Shown: positions 40,047 through 47,172 of the stretch, one piece after another
Numbering within the stretch: position 1 is the stretch's first letter
Layout of the letters: each line of letters starts with the position of its first letter
DNA from: a virus
Strand: one strand, 5' to 3'
DNA: 64,000 bases
IMG/VR virus record: IMGVR_UViG_3300049215_000771
Location: 186,001 to 250,000 of that record
Position numbers and translations under genes: made by a program
The notes under the pieces: model-generated
Database searches by the model: none
What the model was told of the DNA's origin: nothing
The model's input: the letters and a program-made list of their open reading frames with translations, nothing else

Positions 40047-40130
40047 GGCACGGCCAGGCCAAGAGGTAGGCCATTCCGACAACTGGTTGCCTACGCTAGT
40101 TGTCGAAATGCTCTTGGCCCGGCACGGCCA
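40047..40130 (+). ncRNA. Structured RNA with predicted pseudoknot, flanked by direct repeats
   Basis: GGCACGGCCA occurs at 40047-40056 and 40121-40130. Between them GGCCAAGAG (40057-40065) pairs CTCTTGGCC (40111-40119), CGACAACT (40077-40084) pairs AGTTGTCG (40098-40105), and GTAGGC (40066-40071) pairs GCCTAC (40089-40094), which lies in the loop of the previous stem, making a crossing pair. Confidence 0.6.
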
Positions 40131-40131
40131 A

Positions 40132-40190
40132 AACTGGTCCTGCAAACAGGGTAAGTGGGGCGGCAGCGGGCCGTTCCCCACCAGTTTTTT
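40132..40190 (+). terminator. Rho-independent terminator
   Basis: ACTGG...GTGGGG pairs CCCCAC...CCAGT, followed by six T and GCGACTATAG. Confidence 0.75.
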
Positions 40191-40203
40191 GCGACTATAG
40201 CCC

Positions 40204-40245
40204 GGTACAAAGGTCAAGAGCTATATCTTTGACCTTTGTACCCTA
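40204..40245 (+). promoter_or_regulatory. E1 with perfect 14-bp arms around an E3 core
   Basis: GGTACAAAGGTCAA (40204-40217) and TTGACCTTTGTACC (40229-40242) are exact complements; the loop is GAGCTATATCT, the E3 core. The two element types are combined here. Confidence 0.7.
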
Positions 40246-40265
40246 TGGGGCAAAGGAGGGCTGCG

Positions 40266-40562
40266 ATGGAAACTTTCGATAAGGCCGAATGGCGGCGACA
40301 AGGGGGCATGACCCCGCACGGTCGCTACGTTCCGACAACCAGCACAGGGCGCAAGGTTGTGGCGAAAGCACACCGGCCACCCCTGAAGGGTGAGGTTTAC
40401 CTGAAGCCTTCGGGTCGGCGTGGCATCTACCTGGTGTTGACTGCTCAGAACGACTTCGCCCGGCGTTCGTACACCATCGTTCGTGTGGTCAAGGGCGAGA
40501 GCGAGGCAAGGGCGCATTGGGAACAGGCCCGGCGTGACTACCTCCGAATTACTGGAAGATAA
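40266..40562 (+). CDS. Hypothetical protein, 98 aa
   Basis: AAAGGAGGGCTGCG before ATG. RGIYLVLTAQNDFARRSYTI and VRVVKGESEARAHWEQARRD; basic. Unknown. Confidence 0.65.
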   Translation: METFDKAEWRRQGGMTPHGRYVPTTSTGRKVVAKAHRPPLKGEVYLKPSGRRGIYLVLTAQNDFARRSYTIVRVVKGESEARAHWEQARRDYLRITGR

Positions 40563-40602
40563 TTCCGAACCTTGCACGCCCAGCGAGGTCTTCCTTGCGA
40601 GG
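40561..40602 (+). repeat. E2 intercistronic element
   Basis: ACCTTGC/GCGAGGT stem with loop ACGCCCA, CTTCCTTGCGAGG. Confidence 0.75.
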
Positions 40603-40613
40603 AGGGCAGAACG

Positions 40614-40844
40614 ATGAAACAAATGGACCATGCGGCTTATCAACGCAAGTGCCGTGGTCTGCCAGAAGCGTCCCTTCGCTACATCTTGAAGGATGCGAAG
40701 GAAGCTATCGACGCCCAACCGTTCGGCGAGAACGCTGGTTACTACGCCGATGAAATCCACTACGCTGCAATGGAGTTGCGACGGCGAGGCCAGGAGGCCA
40801 GCGACCTTCCCCCACTTGTGAAGGACATAGGGATCAAATCATGA
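40614..40844 (+). CDS. Hypothetical protein, 76 aa
   Basis: GAGGAGGGCAGAACG before ATG. YQRKCRGLPEASLRYILKDA, KEAIDAQPFGENAGYYADEI, HYAAMELRRRG. The 'L.yii.Da.eA..anP....gyYaDE..YA..EL..R' pattern is common in phage and plasmid proteins of unknown function. Confidence 0.65.
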   Translation: MKQMDHAAYQRKCRGLPEASLRYILKDAKEAIDAQPFGENAGYYADEIHYAAMELRRRGQEASDLPPLVKDIGIKS

Positions 40845-41344
40845 ACGTGGAACTTGTGAAGCGTCTGTTCGCCCACTTCGCCCCCGCCCCCGAAGTCAAG
40901 ATCGACAAGTACAGCGAGGATGGCTGTTGCCCTGCCATCATCATCGGCCCCTTCACCATCAGTCAGTCGCTTACCGTCGTCAAGGGGCTGAAGGGCGACC
41001 ACGAGGTTCCCAACTACAGCCTGGACGTTCACGTTGGCGACGGCGACATTATCGACCTGGCGACTGCCACGAACTTCGCCGACGTGGTTGTGGCTGCCGT
41101 CGAGAACTACGCCGGCTGGCTGGCACGGGCTGAACTGGACCGCATCGCTGACGACGCCTATGCCGCTGACCTGGAGAGCGAGCGTCTGGCCTTGCAAGCC
41201 GCCTTCAACGAGGGGCTGGAATACTACAGGACGACTGCCCCCGGCGAGCGTAGCAAGGACGCCAACCCCTACCCCCACGGCATCGAGCATTACTACAAGT
41301 GGGCGTCCGGCTACAGCCAGGGCGAGGCGGAAGCGGTGTTTTGA
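40841..41344 (+). CDS. Hypothetical protein, 167 aa
   Basis: ATGA overlap. Alpha/beta: PAIIIGPFTISQSLTVVKGL, NYSLDVHVGDGDIIDLATAT, then helical ARAELDRIADDAYAADLESE. Unknown. Confidence 0.6.
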   Translation: MNVELVKRLFAHFAPAPEVKIDKYSEDGCCPAIIIGPFTISQSLTVVKGLKGDHEVPNYSLDVHVGDGDIIDLATATNFADVVVAAVENYAGWLARAELDRIADDAYAADLESERLALQAAFNEGLEYYRTTAPGERSKDANPYPHGIEHYYKWASGYSQGEAEAVF

Positions 41345-41358
41345 CCTTTGTACCCTGT
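41339..41358 (+). promoter_or_regulatory. E1 right half
   Basis: TTTTGACCTTTGTACCCTG overlapping the previous stop codon. Confidence 0.55.
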
Positions 41359-41370
41359 CGGTTGTCGAGG

Positions 41371-41430
41371 CCGGGCCGGACGAAAAAAGTTTCCGAACCT
41401 TCAACGTCCGGCCCGGTCTTCCTGGTGGGC
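41371..41430 (+). repeat. E2 element with relocated 12-bp stem
   Basis: TTCCGAACC is kept, but the stem is now CCGGGCCGGACG (41371-41382) with CGTCCGGCCCGG (41405-41416), so TTCCGAACC is in the loop. GGTCTTCCTGG follows. Confidence 0.65.
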
Positions 41431-41460
41431 AACGAACTCTTCAACGAAAGGCAGGTTGCG

Positions 41461-42117
41461 ATGAACACTTTCCGAGCCGGCAGCGACCAGTCCCAGCGTT
41501 TCATCAACGAGGGGCGGCGTCGTGAGAAGCAGATTGCGGACGCCTTGAAGAAACAGCACGGCCTGAACCTGGTCGAGCCGACTGACGCCGAAGACCGTTA
41601 CCAGAAGATCGACCGCTGGCTGGTCGAGGGCGACAAGCGGACGGCGGTTCAGATCAAGTACAGGGAGAGCGGCGACGACTTGCTGGTGGAAGTGTTCGAC
41701 CGTTGGCACGGTTGGGACCATCCCCGCAACAAAACGGGCCGGGACGTGGTTGGCGATAGCAAGCTGTACGCTGTGCTTCGCCTGGACCGGGAAACCGTCG
41801 TTCTCACCAGCGCCGCCATCCTCAAGGGGATTGTGCAGGAGATGGTGACGGCAGCGCAGGCGACGGGCTGGACCGTGGACCGTGGCACGCACAGCAAAGT
41901 CCTCCGCTACTTCAAGGCGGGTGGGTGCTGTGAGTTGAAGGTCCAGTCCGACCCCAACGACGGCAGGCCGAAGATGGTTGCATACATCCCGGCCAACGTC
42001 CTGATCTTCGAGCAGCAGGCCGAGGTCTACAAGGTCCGCCTGCCTGCCGACTGGTCAGGAGAGGGCAAGAAGAAGGAACGGCCACGCCGCACCGACCTTC
42101 GGGGCGGCACGAACTAG
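41461..42117 (+). CDS. PD-(D/E)XK nuclease-like protein, 218 aa
   Basis: Early Glu in RRREKQIADALKKQHGL, Asp in RYQKIDRWLVEGDKRT at about residue 50, and VQIKYRESGDD as the (E/Q)xK strand at about 63, as in PD-(D/E)XK nucleases. C-terminal half: GDSKLYAVLRLDRETVVLTS. Basic tail (KKKERPRRTDLR). Could be a phage recombination or restriction-type nuclease. Confidence 0.65.
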   Translation: MNTFRAGSDQSQRFINEGRRREKQIADALKKQHGLNLVEPTDAEDRYQKIDRWLVEGDKRTAVQIKYRESGDDLLVEVFDRWHGWDHPRNKTGRDVVGDSKLYAVLRLDRETVVLTSAAILKGIVQEMVTAAQATGWTVDRGTHSKVLRYFKAGGCCELKVQSDPNDGRPKMVAYIPANVLIFEQQAEVYKVRLPADWSGEGKKKERPRRTDLRGGTN

Positions 42118-42123
42118 GCTAGT

Positions 42124-42167
42124 AGCAGGGACAACCAGGAGCAGCGACGGCTGACTCCTGGCCCCTG
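42124..42167 (+). ncRNA. Structured intergenic cassette
   Basis: CAGGG...CCAGGAG pairs CTCCTGG...CCCTG, then CGAACGCTGCG. Confidence 0.5.
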
Positions 42168-42177
42168 CGAACGCTGC

Positions 42178-42196
42178 GTTAGACCATTGTACCCTA
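42178..42196 (+). promoter_or_regulatory. E1 right half
   Basis: GTTAGACCATTGTACCCTAG. Confidence 0.6.
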
Positions 42197-42205
42197 GTTC
42201 GATGT

Positions 42206-42219
42206 GAGCTATATCTTCA
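42206..42219 (+). promoter_or_regulatory. E3 box
   Basis: GAGCTATATCTTCA ten bases after E1, before GGAGAAAGTC and ATG 42240. Confidence 0.6.
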
Positions 42220-42239
42220 ACCTGGATATGGAGAAAGTC

Positions 42240-42887
42240 ATGGGTCGCAAACTGGTGGTGCGAATCGAACACGATTCCGACGTTGAAGTGCCGGACAGCG
42301 GGTATGACGGCTGGAAGCTGGTGTCCTTCGGACGCCGGCACAGCAACTACGAAGACCCCGACAACTACATCAAGGGCGTGAACGAGTTCCGGGAAATCAC
42401 CCCGGCCAACATCGGCCTTCGCCGCAAGCTGAACGTCGGCCTGGCCTTCTGGCTGTCCTACTACGAACACAGCCTTGGTTGCTGGTCCCTCAAGGGCGAA
42501 GGTCCGCAATGCCAGTGGGACACGGCGCAACTGGCCGGCATCCTGCTGTGGACCGGCAAGCCCGGCGACATTGGAGCGAAGACCCTGGAGGATCGGGCGA
42601 AAGATGCTCGCTGCTTCCTGGAGAGCTACAACGATTGGGCTAACGGCAACTGCTACTGGTACAGCGTCGAGAAAACGGACGGCACGGACGTTGAGAGCGT
42701 CGGCGGGTTCATCGGCGAAGAAGCTGTGAACGAGGCGCTGGCCGAAGTCCTTGAGGCCGGCGACGTTGTGACCGTCGAAGGTGACGCCGCCTGGACCTTC
42801 GACGCACCGGAAGGCGTCGAAGTGGTGGACGAACACGAGGAGGACGAGGAGGAGGAAGCGACGGTCAGCGACGGTGCAGGCATCTGA
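42240..42887 (+). CDS. Hypothetical protein, 215 aa
   Basis: GGAGAAAGTC directly before ATG 42240. KLVVRIEHDSDVEVP, YDGWKLVSFGRRHSNYEDPD, then a helical middle (LGCWSLKGEG, LLWTGKPGDIGAKTL) and a very acidic tail (DEHEEDEEEEATVSD). The 'H..H.rY.lGD' type pattern of a phage family is suggested but not certain. Confidence 0.6.
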   Translation: MGRKLVVRIEHDSDVEVPDSGYDGWKLVSFGRRHSNYEDPDNYIKGVNEFREITPANIGLRRKLNVGLAFWLSYYEHSLGCWSLKGEGPQCQWDTAQLAGILLWTGKPGDIGAKTLEDRAKDARCFLESYNDWANGNCYWYSVEKTDGTDVESVGGFIGEEAVNEALAEVLEAGDVVTVEGDAAWTFDAPEGVEVVDEHEEDEEEEATVSDGAGI

Positions 42888-42895
42888 CACGACAA

Positions 42896-42926
42896 GCCCC
42901 AGGCTGGCCCGGCCTGGGGCATTTTG
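42896..42926 (+). terminator. Rho-independent terminator
   Basis: GCCCCAGGC/GCCTGGGGC, then ATTTTGGG. Confidence 0.8.
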
Positions 42927-42940
42927 GGAAATCCCCATCA

Positions 42941-42982
42941 GGTACAAACTTTCAAGTTGATGTTTTAGGCCATTGTACCCTA
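42941..42982 (+). promoter_or_regulatory. E1 element
   Basis: GGTACAAACTTTCAAGTTGA, TTTTAGGCCATTGTACCCTA. Confidence 0.7.
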
Positions 42983-43138
42983 GCGGTTGGCCCGATGGCT
43001 GCCGGTGGCACGGTGGCATCGGACAACCTTCTGACGGCTCTAGGGGTAAGGGGCCGTATGGGGTTGCTGTGCTTGTGCGTTCGTCGCCACAACGACGCAT
43101 CGGCCTGCAATCTTTGCAACCATCCGTCAGAATTCTTG
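42983..43138. other. Gene-free leader, 156 bases
   Basis: An open frame from 42995 runs through the following E2 element, so it is probably not a gene. Short hairpins only. Confidence 0.4.
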
Positions 43139-43182
43139 AAAGTTTCCGAACCTTGTTGGTTCGGCGCAGTCTTCCTTGCGGG
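43139..43182 (+). repeat. E2 element (imperfect stem)
   Basis: TTTCCGAACCTTGTTGG ... GCGCAGTCTTCCTTGCGGG. Confidence 0.65.
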
Positions 43183-43209
43183 TAGGACAGTCATACGGAG
43201 AATCGAGTC

Positions 43210-43575
43210 ATGTTGAAGCATCGTGTTGCGGTTATCATCCCCTCCACCGTCAAGGGCAACGAGCCGGCTCCTGCCGACCTGGTTGCCAAGTGGGTCAAGG
43301 CGGCGAAGATCAAGCTGGGAACCCTGTTCGGTGGCTTCACTGCCACGAAGGGCGAAGGCGGCTGGGTTTCCCCCGTCCACGGCTTGATTGAAGAGCCGGT
43401 CACTGTTGTCGCCGCCCACTGTGACGAAGAGGCTTTCAACCGTCACGCCCAGGACGTTCGTGAATTCGCCTTGACCGTCGCCGTGGCGCTGGAGCAGGAA
43501 GCCGTTTCCGTCCAGTTCGACAACACGCTGGAATTCGTCAGCGTGCCGCCCGCCGTCGCCGTCAACGTGGTCTGA
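43210..43575 (+). CDS. Hypothetical protein, 121 aa
   Basis: ACGGAGAATCGAGTC before ATG. LKHRVAVIIPSTVKGNEPA, KIKLGTLFGGFTATKGEGGW, EEPVTVVAAHCDEEAFNRHA. The 'FGG.T...G.W......~~E~' pattern is one I recall from phage proteins. Unknown function. Confidence 0.65.
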   Translation: MLKHRVAVIIPSTVKGNEPAPADLVAKWVKAAKIKLGTLFGGFTATKGEGGWVSPVHGLIEEPVTVVAAHCDEEAFNRHAQDVREFALTVAVALEQEAVSVQFDNTLEFVSVPPAVAVNVV

Positions 43576-43579
43576 TCGG

Positions 43580-43610
43580 AAGGCCAGGGTCGCCCACCCT
43601 GGCCTTTGTT
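43580..43610 (+). terminator. Rho-independent terminator
   Basis: AAGGCCAGGGT/ACCCTGGCCTT perfect stem, then TGTTGG. Confidence 0.8.
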
Positions 43611-43624
43611 GGTAATACCCTACA

Positions 43625-43665
43625 GGTACAAAGGCTGAAGCGTTGCTTTAGAGGTTTGTACCCTA
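43625..43665 (+). promoter_or_regulatory. E1 element
   Basis: GGTACAAAGGCTGAAGCG, CTTTAGAGGTTTGTACCCTA. Confidence 0.7.
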
Positions 43666-43721
43666 GTGGTCGGGTGAAAACCCTCGCAACAACAATCCTG
43701 GGCGGCGAGCGCCGGCCCTTG

Positions 43722-43767
43722 TAAGTTTCCGAACCTTGTGGTCTTGTGAAGCGTCTTCCCTGCGAAG
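43722..43767 (+). repeat. E2 element (degenerate)
   Basis: AAGTTTCCGAACCTTGTGG ... GCGTCTTCCCTGCGAAG. Confidence 0.6.
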
Positions 43768-43788
43768 CATACGGAAAGGACAATAACC

Positions 43789-44532
43789 ATGCTGACCTAC
43801 ACGCAAGCCGTCGCCAAGCTGGGCAATCGGGAGCGTAAGAAGCTCGCCAGCAACACCTACCTGGAGCGCAACGGCGAGCATACCATCAACGTCGTGCTGC
43901 ACCGCACCGCCATCGTCCAGATTCACGACAACGGCACTTACACGCTCAACAGCGGGGGCTGGCGCACCGTCACGACGAAAGCCCGCATCAACGACTATAG
44001 CCCCGCCAGGCTACACCAGAGCAACAACATCTGGTATGTCGGCAATGCCATTTTCCATGATGGCATCGTCGTGGACGGCAACGGCACGCCGACTGTCGAA
44101 ACGGCCAACGTCGCCGAGACTGTGAAGGCCAAGCGAGCGCTGGATCGCAAGGTCAACGCCTACATCAAGGCTTTCGCTGCCGATGCCGTGGCGAATGGGG
44201 GCTTGACCGCTCCCAGCAATGGCGACTGCTGGGGCTGCCTGTTCAAGCGGGACAGCGCCAATGGCGAGCAGGGCCGGCTGTTCAGCAAGGGCGTGGACGT
44301 TCACGCCGACAACCCGATGGGATTCGACCATTTGCTACAGCACATGGAGGAGAATTACTTCGTGCCGTCCTTGCTCCACAAGGCGATTGTGGCGCACGGC
44401 TACGTCAACCCTGGCATCATCTGGGCGCATATCGACAGCGACATCAAGGCGGGTCGCACCGATAGCCTGATCCGAGAACTACGCTTCTACTTCACCCGCC
44501 TGAAGCCCGAACTGCTGAAGCTGGCTGCCTGA
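43789..44532 (+). CDS. Conserved phage-type protein, 247 aa
   Basis: ERNGEHTINVVLHRTAIVQI, GTYTLNSGGWRTVTTKARIN, NNIWYVGNAIFHDGIVVDG, then a region with DCWGCLFKRDS and DHLLQHMEENYFVPSLL. The H.T.Iv......~~L~sGGWrT.TT..Rin pattern is widespread in phage proteins of unknown function; the second half may bind metal through CWGC. Confidence 0.7.
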   Translation: MLTYTQAVAKLGNRERKKLASNTYLERNGEHTINVVLHRTAIVQIHDNGTYTLNSGGWRTVTTKARINDYSPARLHQSNNIWYVGNAIFHDGIVVDGNGTPTVETANVAETVKAKRALDRKVNAYIKAFAADAVANGGLTAPSNGDCWGCLFKRDSANGEQGRLFSKGVDVHADNPMGFDHLLQHMEENYFVPSLLHKAIVAHGYVNPGIIWAHIDSDIKAGRTDSLIRELRFYFTRLKPELLKLAA

Positions 44533-44549
44533 AATTTGTGAAGGGCGAT

Positions 44550-44573
44550 CTTTAGGGCTTTGTACCCTAGAGG
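44550..44573 (+). promoter_or_regulatory. E1 right half
   Basis: CTTTAGGGCTTTGTACCCTAG. Confidence 0.6.
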
Positions 44574-44601
44574 TCGCCCTACTTTCACCAACGAGGTCAA
44601 C

Positions 44602-44922
44602 ATGACGAATCAAGAAGTCCTGGAACTGGCAACCTTGCGTCAACGTGGTCAAGCCGACAGCGATGAAGTGGGCGTTGACATTCGCACGCATCATCCGACG
44701 CTAGGGCATCAGGGCGGGTATCTGACCGTCGATGAAGCCGGCGAGAGTGTCAGCTTCCACTATGACGATCTATGGTTCACTGGCACGGGTTGGGAGTCGG
44801 AAGATAATCTCGGCCTCTACAACGAAGACGGCGACCGCAATGAAGATGCCGAAGTGCCCGAAGTGAGCGCAGCCGAATTCTCCGCTTGGTTCACGGGCGC
44901 TGACTGGAAGCTGCTCAACTAG
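44602..44922 (+). CDS. Acidic hypothetical protein, 106 aa
   Basis: ACGAGGTCAAC before ATG. YLTVDEAGESVSFHYDDLWF then ESEDNLGLYNEDGDRNEDAE; ends FSAWFTGADWKLLN. Unknown. Confidence 0.6.
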   Translation: MTNQEVLELATLRQRGQADSDEVGVDIRTHHPTLGHQGGYLTVDEAGESVSFHYDDLWFTGTGWESEDNLGLYNEDGDRNEDAEVPEVSAAEFSAWFTGADWKLLN

Positions 44923-44929
44923 CTGGACA

Positions 44930-44958
44930 GGCCAGGGCTGACCCGCCCTGGCCCTTGT
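44930..44958 (+). terminator. Rho-independent terminator
   Basis: GGCCAGGGC/GCCCTGGCC, then CTTGTTGG. Confidence 0.75.
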
Positions 44959-44973
44959 TGGCGGACAGCACCA

Positions 44974-45015
44974 GGTACAAACTTTCAAGTTGTAGCTTTA
45001 GACCATTGTACCTTA
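44974..45015 (+). promoter_or_regulatory. E1 element
   Basis: GGTACAAACTTTCAAGTTGT, TTTAGACCATTGTACCTTAG. Confidence 0.7.
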
Positions 45016-45019
45016 GTGG

Positions 45020-45278
45020 TCGTCCGACAAACAACTCCCCCTGACGGGGGAAACGCCGAGAGTCAAGAGGGAGGGATCGAAAGTGCCCCCGCAAGGGGCC
45101 GACCCGGAATAAGCGTTGCGGAGTAACCGGATGCAGTCTGCCTGGTCCTAACGGATAATGAGTAGCTACCCCAGGCCAACGCAGTCTCGACGCAAGCGAC
45201 GAAGAAGGGCAATCCTGAAGCCTTGAACGGGCGACTAAGCCGAAAGGCAGTCAGTCACCGGCTTACAACACGGTGCGA
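45020..45278 (+). ncRNA. Structured noncoding RNA candidate, about 290 nt with its terminator
   Basis: Bounded by an E1 box and a strong terminator, with no ORF. Stems visible: CCCCCTGACGGGGG, GCCCCC/GGGGC, GCCTGG/CCAGGC enclosing TCC-TAAC-GGA and GTAGCTAC, and GCCGAAAGGC. This is a complete transcription unit for an RNA. I do not recognise RNase P, tmRNA, SRP or group I intron motifs. Confidence 0.6.
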
Positions 45279-45316
45279 CGAAGGGAGCAGGCAGGCCGCT
45301 GCTCCCTTCGTTCTTC
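45279..45316 (+). terminator. Rho-independent terminator
   Basis: CGAAGGGAGCAG/CTGCTCCCTTCG perfect 12-bp stem, then TTCTTC. Confidence 0.85.
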
Positions 45317-45328
45317 AACCCAAGGTCC

Positions 45329-45370
45329 GGTACAATCCTTCAAGTTGATGATTTAAGCCTTTGTACCCTA
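45329..45370 (+). promoter_or_regulatory. E1 element
   Basis: GGTACAATCCTTCAAGTTGA, TTTAAGCCTTTGTACCCTA. Confidence 0.7.
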
Positions 45371-45409
45371 ACGGCTGTCGCCCGACACCTTCACTCAGGA
45401 GCCTTGACC

Positions 45410-45736
45410 ATGCGTTGCGAAGACTTCCCCTGCTGCGGCCACGAACCCGGTTGCTGCCCGAACTTCGACGAGGCGGGCCGGCAGACCGACATGGTTTGCA
45501 CCTGTGGCGCTCGCCTCCCCATCACGTCTCGCTACTCCATCTGTGAGGCGTGCCTCCGGGCCGGCGACGAGGACTTCGACGAGCCGCCCTTCGACGACGA
45601 GGACTTCGACGACGAGCCGGACCCGTTCCACGGCGACGACGCCGCAGCGGACGCCGATGCCCTGGCCTCCGCTGGCTGGGGCACGGATGAGGACTACGGC
45701 GGATACGAGGACTTCGGCGACTATTGGGGCGATTGA
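45410..45736 (+). CDS. Zinc-finger-like protein with acidic tail, 108 aa
   Basis: CAGGAGCC precedes the start. Ten cysteines in the first 50 residues (CCGHEPGCCP, CTCG, CEAC) suggest a double zinc site; the rest is Asp/Glu/Gly-rich. Unknown. Confidence 0.6.
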   Translation: MRCEDFPCCGHEPGCCPNFDEAGRQTDMVCTCGARLPITSRYSICEACLRAGDEDFDEPPFDDEDFDDEPDPFHGDDAAADADALASAGWGTDEDYGGYEDFGDYWGD

Positions 45737-45742
45737 TCGCCT

Positions 45743-45772
45743 GGCCAGGGCAGCCCAGCCCTGGCCTTTTTT
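45743..45772 (+). terminator. Rho-independent terminator
   Basis: GGCCAGGGC/GCCCTGGCC followed by six T. Confidence 0.9.
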
Positions 45773-45787
45773 GTTCGGTATAGGCCA

Positions 45788-45829
45788 GGTACAAACCTTC
45801 AAGTTGATGATTTAAGCCTTTGTACCCTA
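45788..45829 (+). promoter_or_regulatory. E1 element
   Basis: GGTACAAACCTTCAAGTTGA, TTTAAGCCTTTGTACCCTA. Confidence 0.7.
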
Positions 45830-45871
45830 GTGGGCGGAAGGTCCGAATCTCTCAACCCTGCGAGGTGCGCT

Positions 45872-46660
45872 ATGCAGTTCACGAACTCCCGTACCGGCGA
45901 AGTCATCAACACCAACCTGGACCGTGCGGGCATCCTGGCCGCTTTCGGCGAAGTCGCTCAGGCCGATAGCTGGTTGTGGTATTGGCTGGTCAAGACCATC
46001 AACGATGCGGCCAGCGCCGCCGGCAACAAGGACATGATCGCTTTCCTGGCCGATTCCTTCGTGTTCGCCGTGGGCATGGGCTTGAAAGCCCCCATGATTC
46101 GCCTGGGCTTCCAGGAGCGCCGCTACAAGATTTACCTCTCCCGTCGTGGTACACTGTGCTTCAAGTCGGGCGCTGTCCGGCCTGGCACGTCCGATCCCAT
46201 CGGCGATGAGGAATACGTCGGCTGCCTGTATCAAGGGCGCTTCCTGCCCAACAAGGAGCGCCGCCCGCTGGCCGTGGAAAACGAATTCTTCGCTCGCCTG
46301 AGCGCCGACCCGGTTGGCTTCATGGCCGCTTGCTCGAAAGACATGAATCGCTGTTGCTACTGCAACCTCCCCCTGGAGGATGAGCGTAGCAAGGAAGTCG
46401 GCTACGGCAAGATTTGTGCAGAGCGCTGGGGCTTGCCCTGGGGCAAGGGCAGCGGCTCTCACGTCGTCAGCTTCGCCCAGCTTTGGGAACGGGCTGGCAC
46501 GACGGAAGCCCGCAACATCAGGGGCTTGTGCCAGGCCATTCGCCAGCAACCCCGCCAGGAAGAACTCTGGCTTATCCTGGGCGATGCCCTGGAGGAAGCG
46601 GGCTGGACCGGCAAGAAGCCGCAAGCCCCGCAGGGCAGCGTAGTCGTGCCCGCCCTGTAA
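45872..46660 (+). CDS. DUF6011-like zinc protein, 262 aa
   Basis: RCCYCNLPLEDERSKEVGYG followed by KICAERWGLPWG at about residues 165-195 is a DUF6011-type zinc ribbon. N-terminal 120 residues are helical with a strand region (RYKIYLSRRGTLCFKSG). The last 40 residues hold an RQQPRQEELWLILGDALEE repeat like those of 'TIGR02996' planctomycete proteins. GCGAGGTGCGCT before ATG. Confidence 0.65.
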   Translation: MQFTNSRTGEVINTNLDRAGILAAFGEVAQADSWLWYWLVKTINDAASAAGNKDMIAFLADSFVFAVGMGLKAPMIRLGFQERRYKIYLSRRGTLCFKSGAVRPGTSDPIGDEEYVGCLYQGRFLPNKERRPLAVENEFFARLSADPVGFMAACSKDMNRCCYCNLPLEDERSKEVGYGKICAERWGLPWGKGSGSHVVSFAQLWERAGTTEARNIRGLCQAIRQQPRQEELWLILGDALEEAGWTGKKPQAPQGSVVVPAL

Positions 46661-46665
46661 CGCTG

Positions 46666-46698
46666 AAGGGGGCTGACTTCATGTCAGCCCCCTTTTCT
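46666..46698 (+). terminator. Rho-independent terminator
   Basis: AAGGGGGCTGAC/GTCAGCCCCCTT perfect 12-bp stem, loop TTCAT, then TTCTTC. Confidence 0.85.
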
Positions 46699-46706
46699 TC
46701 AACCTG

Positions 46707-46732
46707 TTGCTTTAGGCATTTGTACCTTAGTG
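46707..46732 (+). promoter_or_regulatory. E1 right half
   Basis: CTTTAGGCATTTGTACCTTAG. Confidence 0.6.
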
Positions 46733-46771
46733 GTTGTCGCCCGACACACTCAACACTGCGAGGTCAGAATC

Positions 46772-47164
46772 ATGGGCATCCGTCTCTACCCGAACACGAA
46801 GAACGTCGCCTCCCTGGAAACCATCTGCGGCGTGCCCGCTGGCACGGCTGCCCGCCTGGAGGCCGTGGAAGCCCGCCACGCCGAAGAGTTGAAGCCGCTG
46901 GCCGGCAAAGCCCCCTGGGAGCGCCAGGACGTTGAATATCGCCAGTGGTGCGAAATCAACGATGATGCGGCGCTGGGCGATTACCACGCCTTCCTGTTGT
47001 ACGGTTGGGGCAAATTCAACGACCCGCACGGCGTTACGGTGCGGGACGGCGAGCGCACCTGTTCGGGAAGCGTCAGCGATCCCGTCAAGGTCGTGCTGCT
47101 GTTGCGACCGAACGGGCTGGACGAAACGCACCTGGCCCTGATGGAAGGGGTTCACTGGTGCTGA
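46772..47164 (+). CDS. Hypothetical protein, 130 aa
   Basis: GCGAGGTCAGAATC before ATG. IRLYPNTKNVASLETICGVP, AFLLYGWGKFNDPHGVTVRD and VKVVLLLRPNGLDETHLALM. Unknown; single-gene unit between E1 and a terminator. Confidence 0.65.
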   Translation: MGIRLYPNTKNVASLETICGVPAGTAARLEAVEARHAEELKPLAGKAPWERQDVEYRQWCEINDDAALGDYHAFLLYGWGKFNDPHGVTVRDGERTCSGSVSDPVKVVLLLRPNGLDETHLALMEGVHWC

Positions 47165-47172
47165 GTCACCAG

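Noticed and set aside
42995-43216. ORF of 73 aa
   Set aside because: It continues through the E2 element, whose sequence is conserved for RNA reasons.
45020-45278. RNase P RNA, tmRNA or group I intron
   Set aside because: The conserved core motifs of these RNAs are not visible; only a novel or unrecognised RNA can be claimed.
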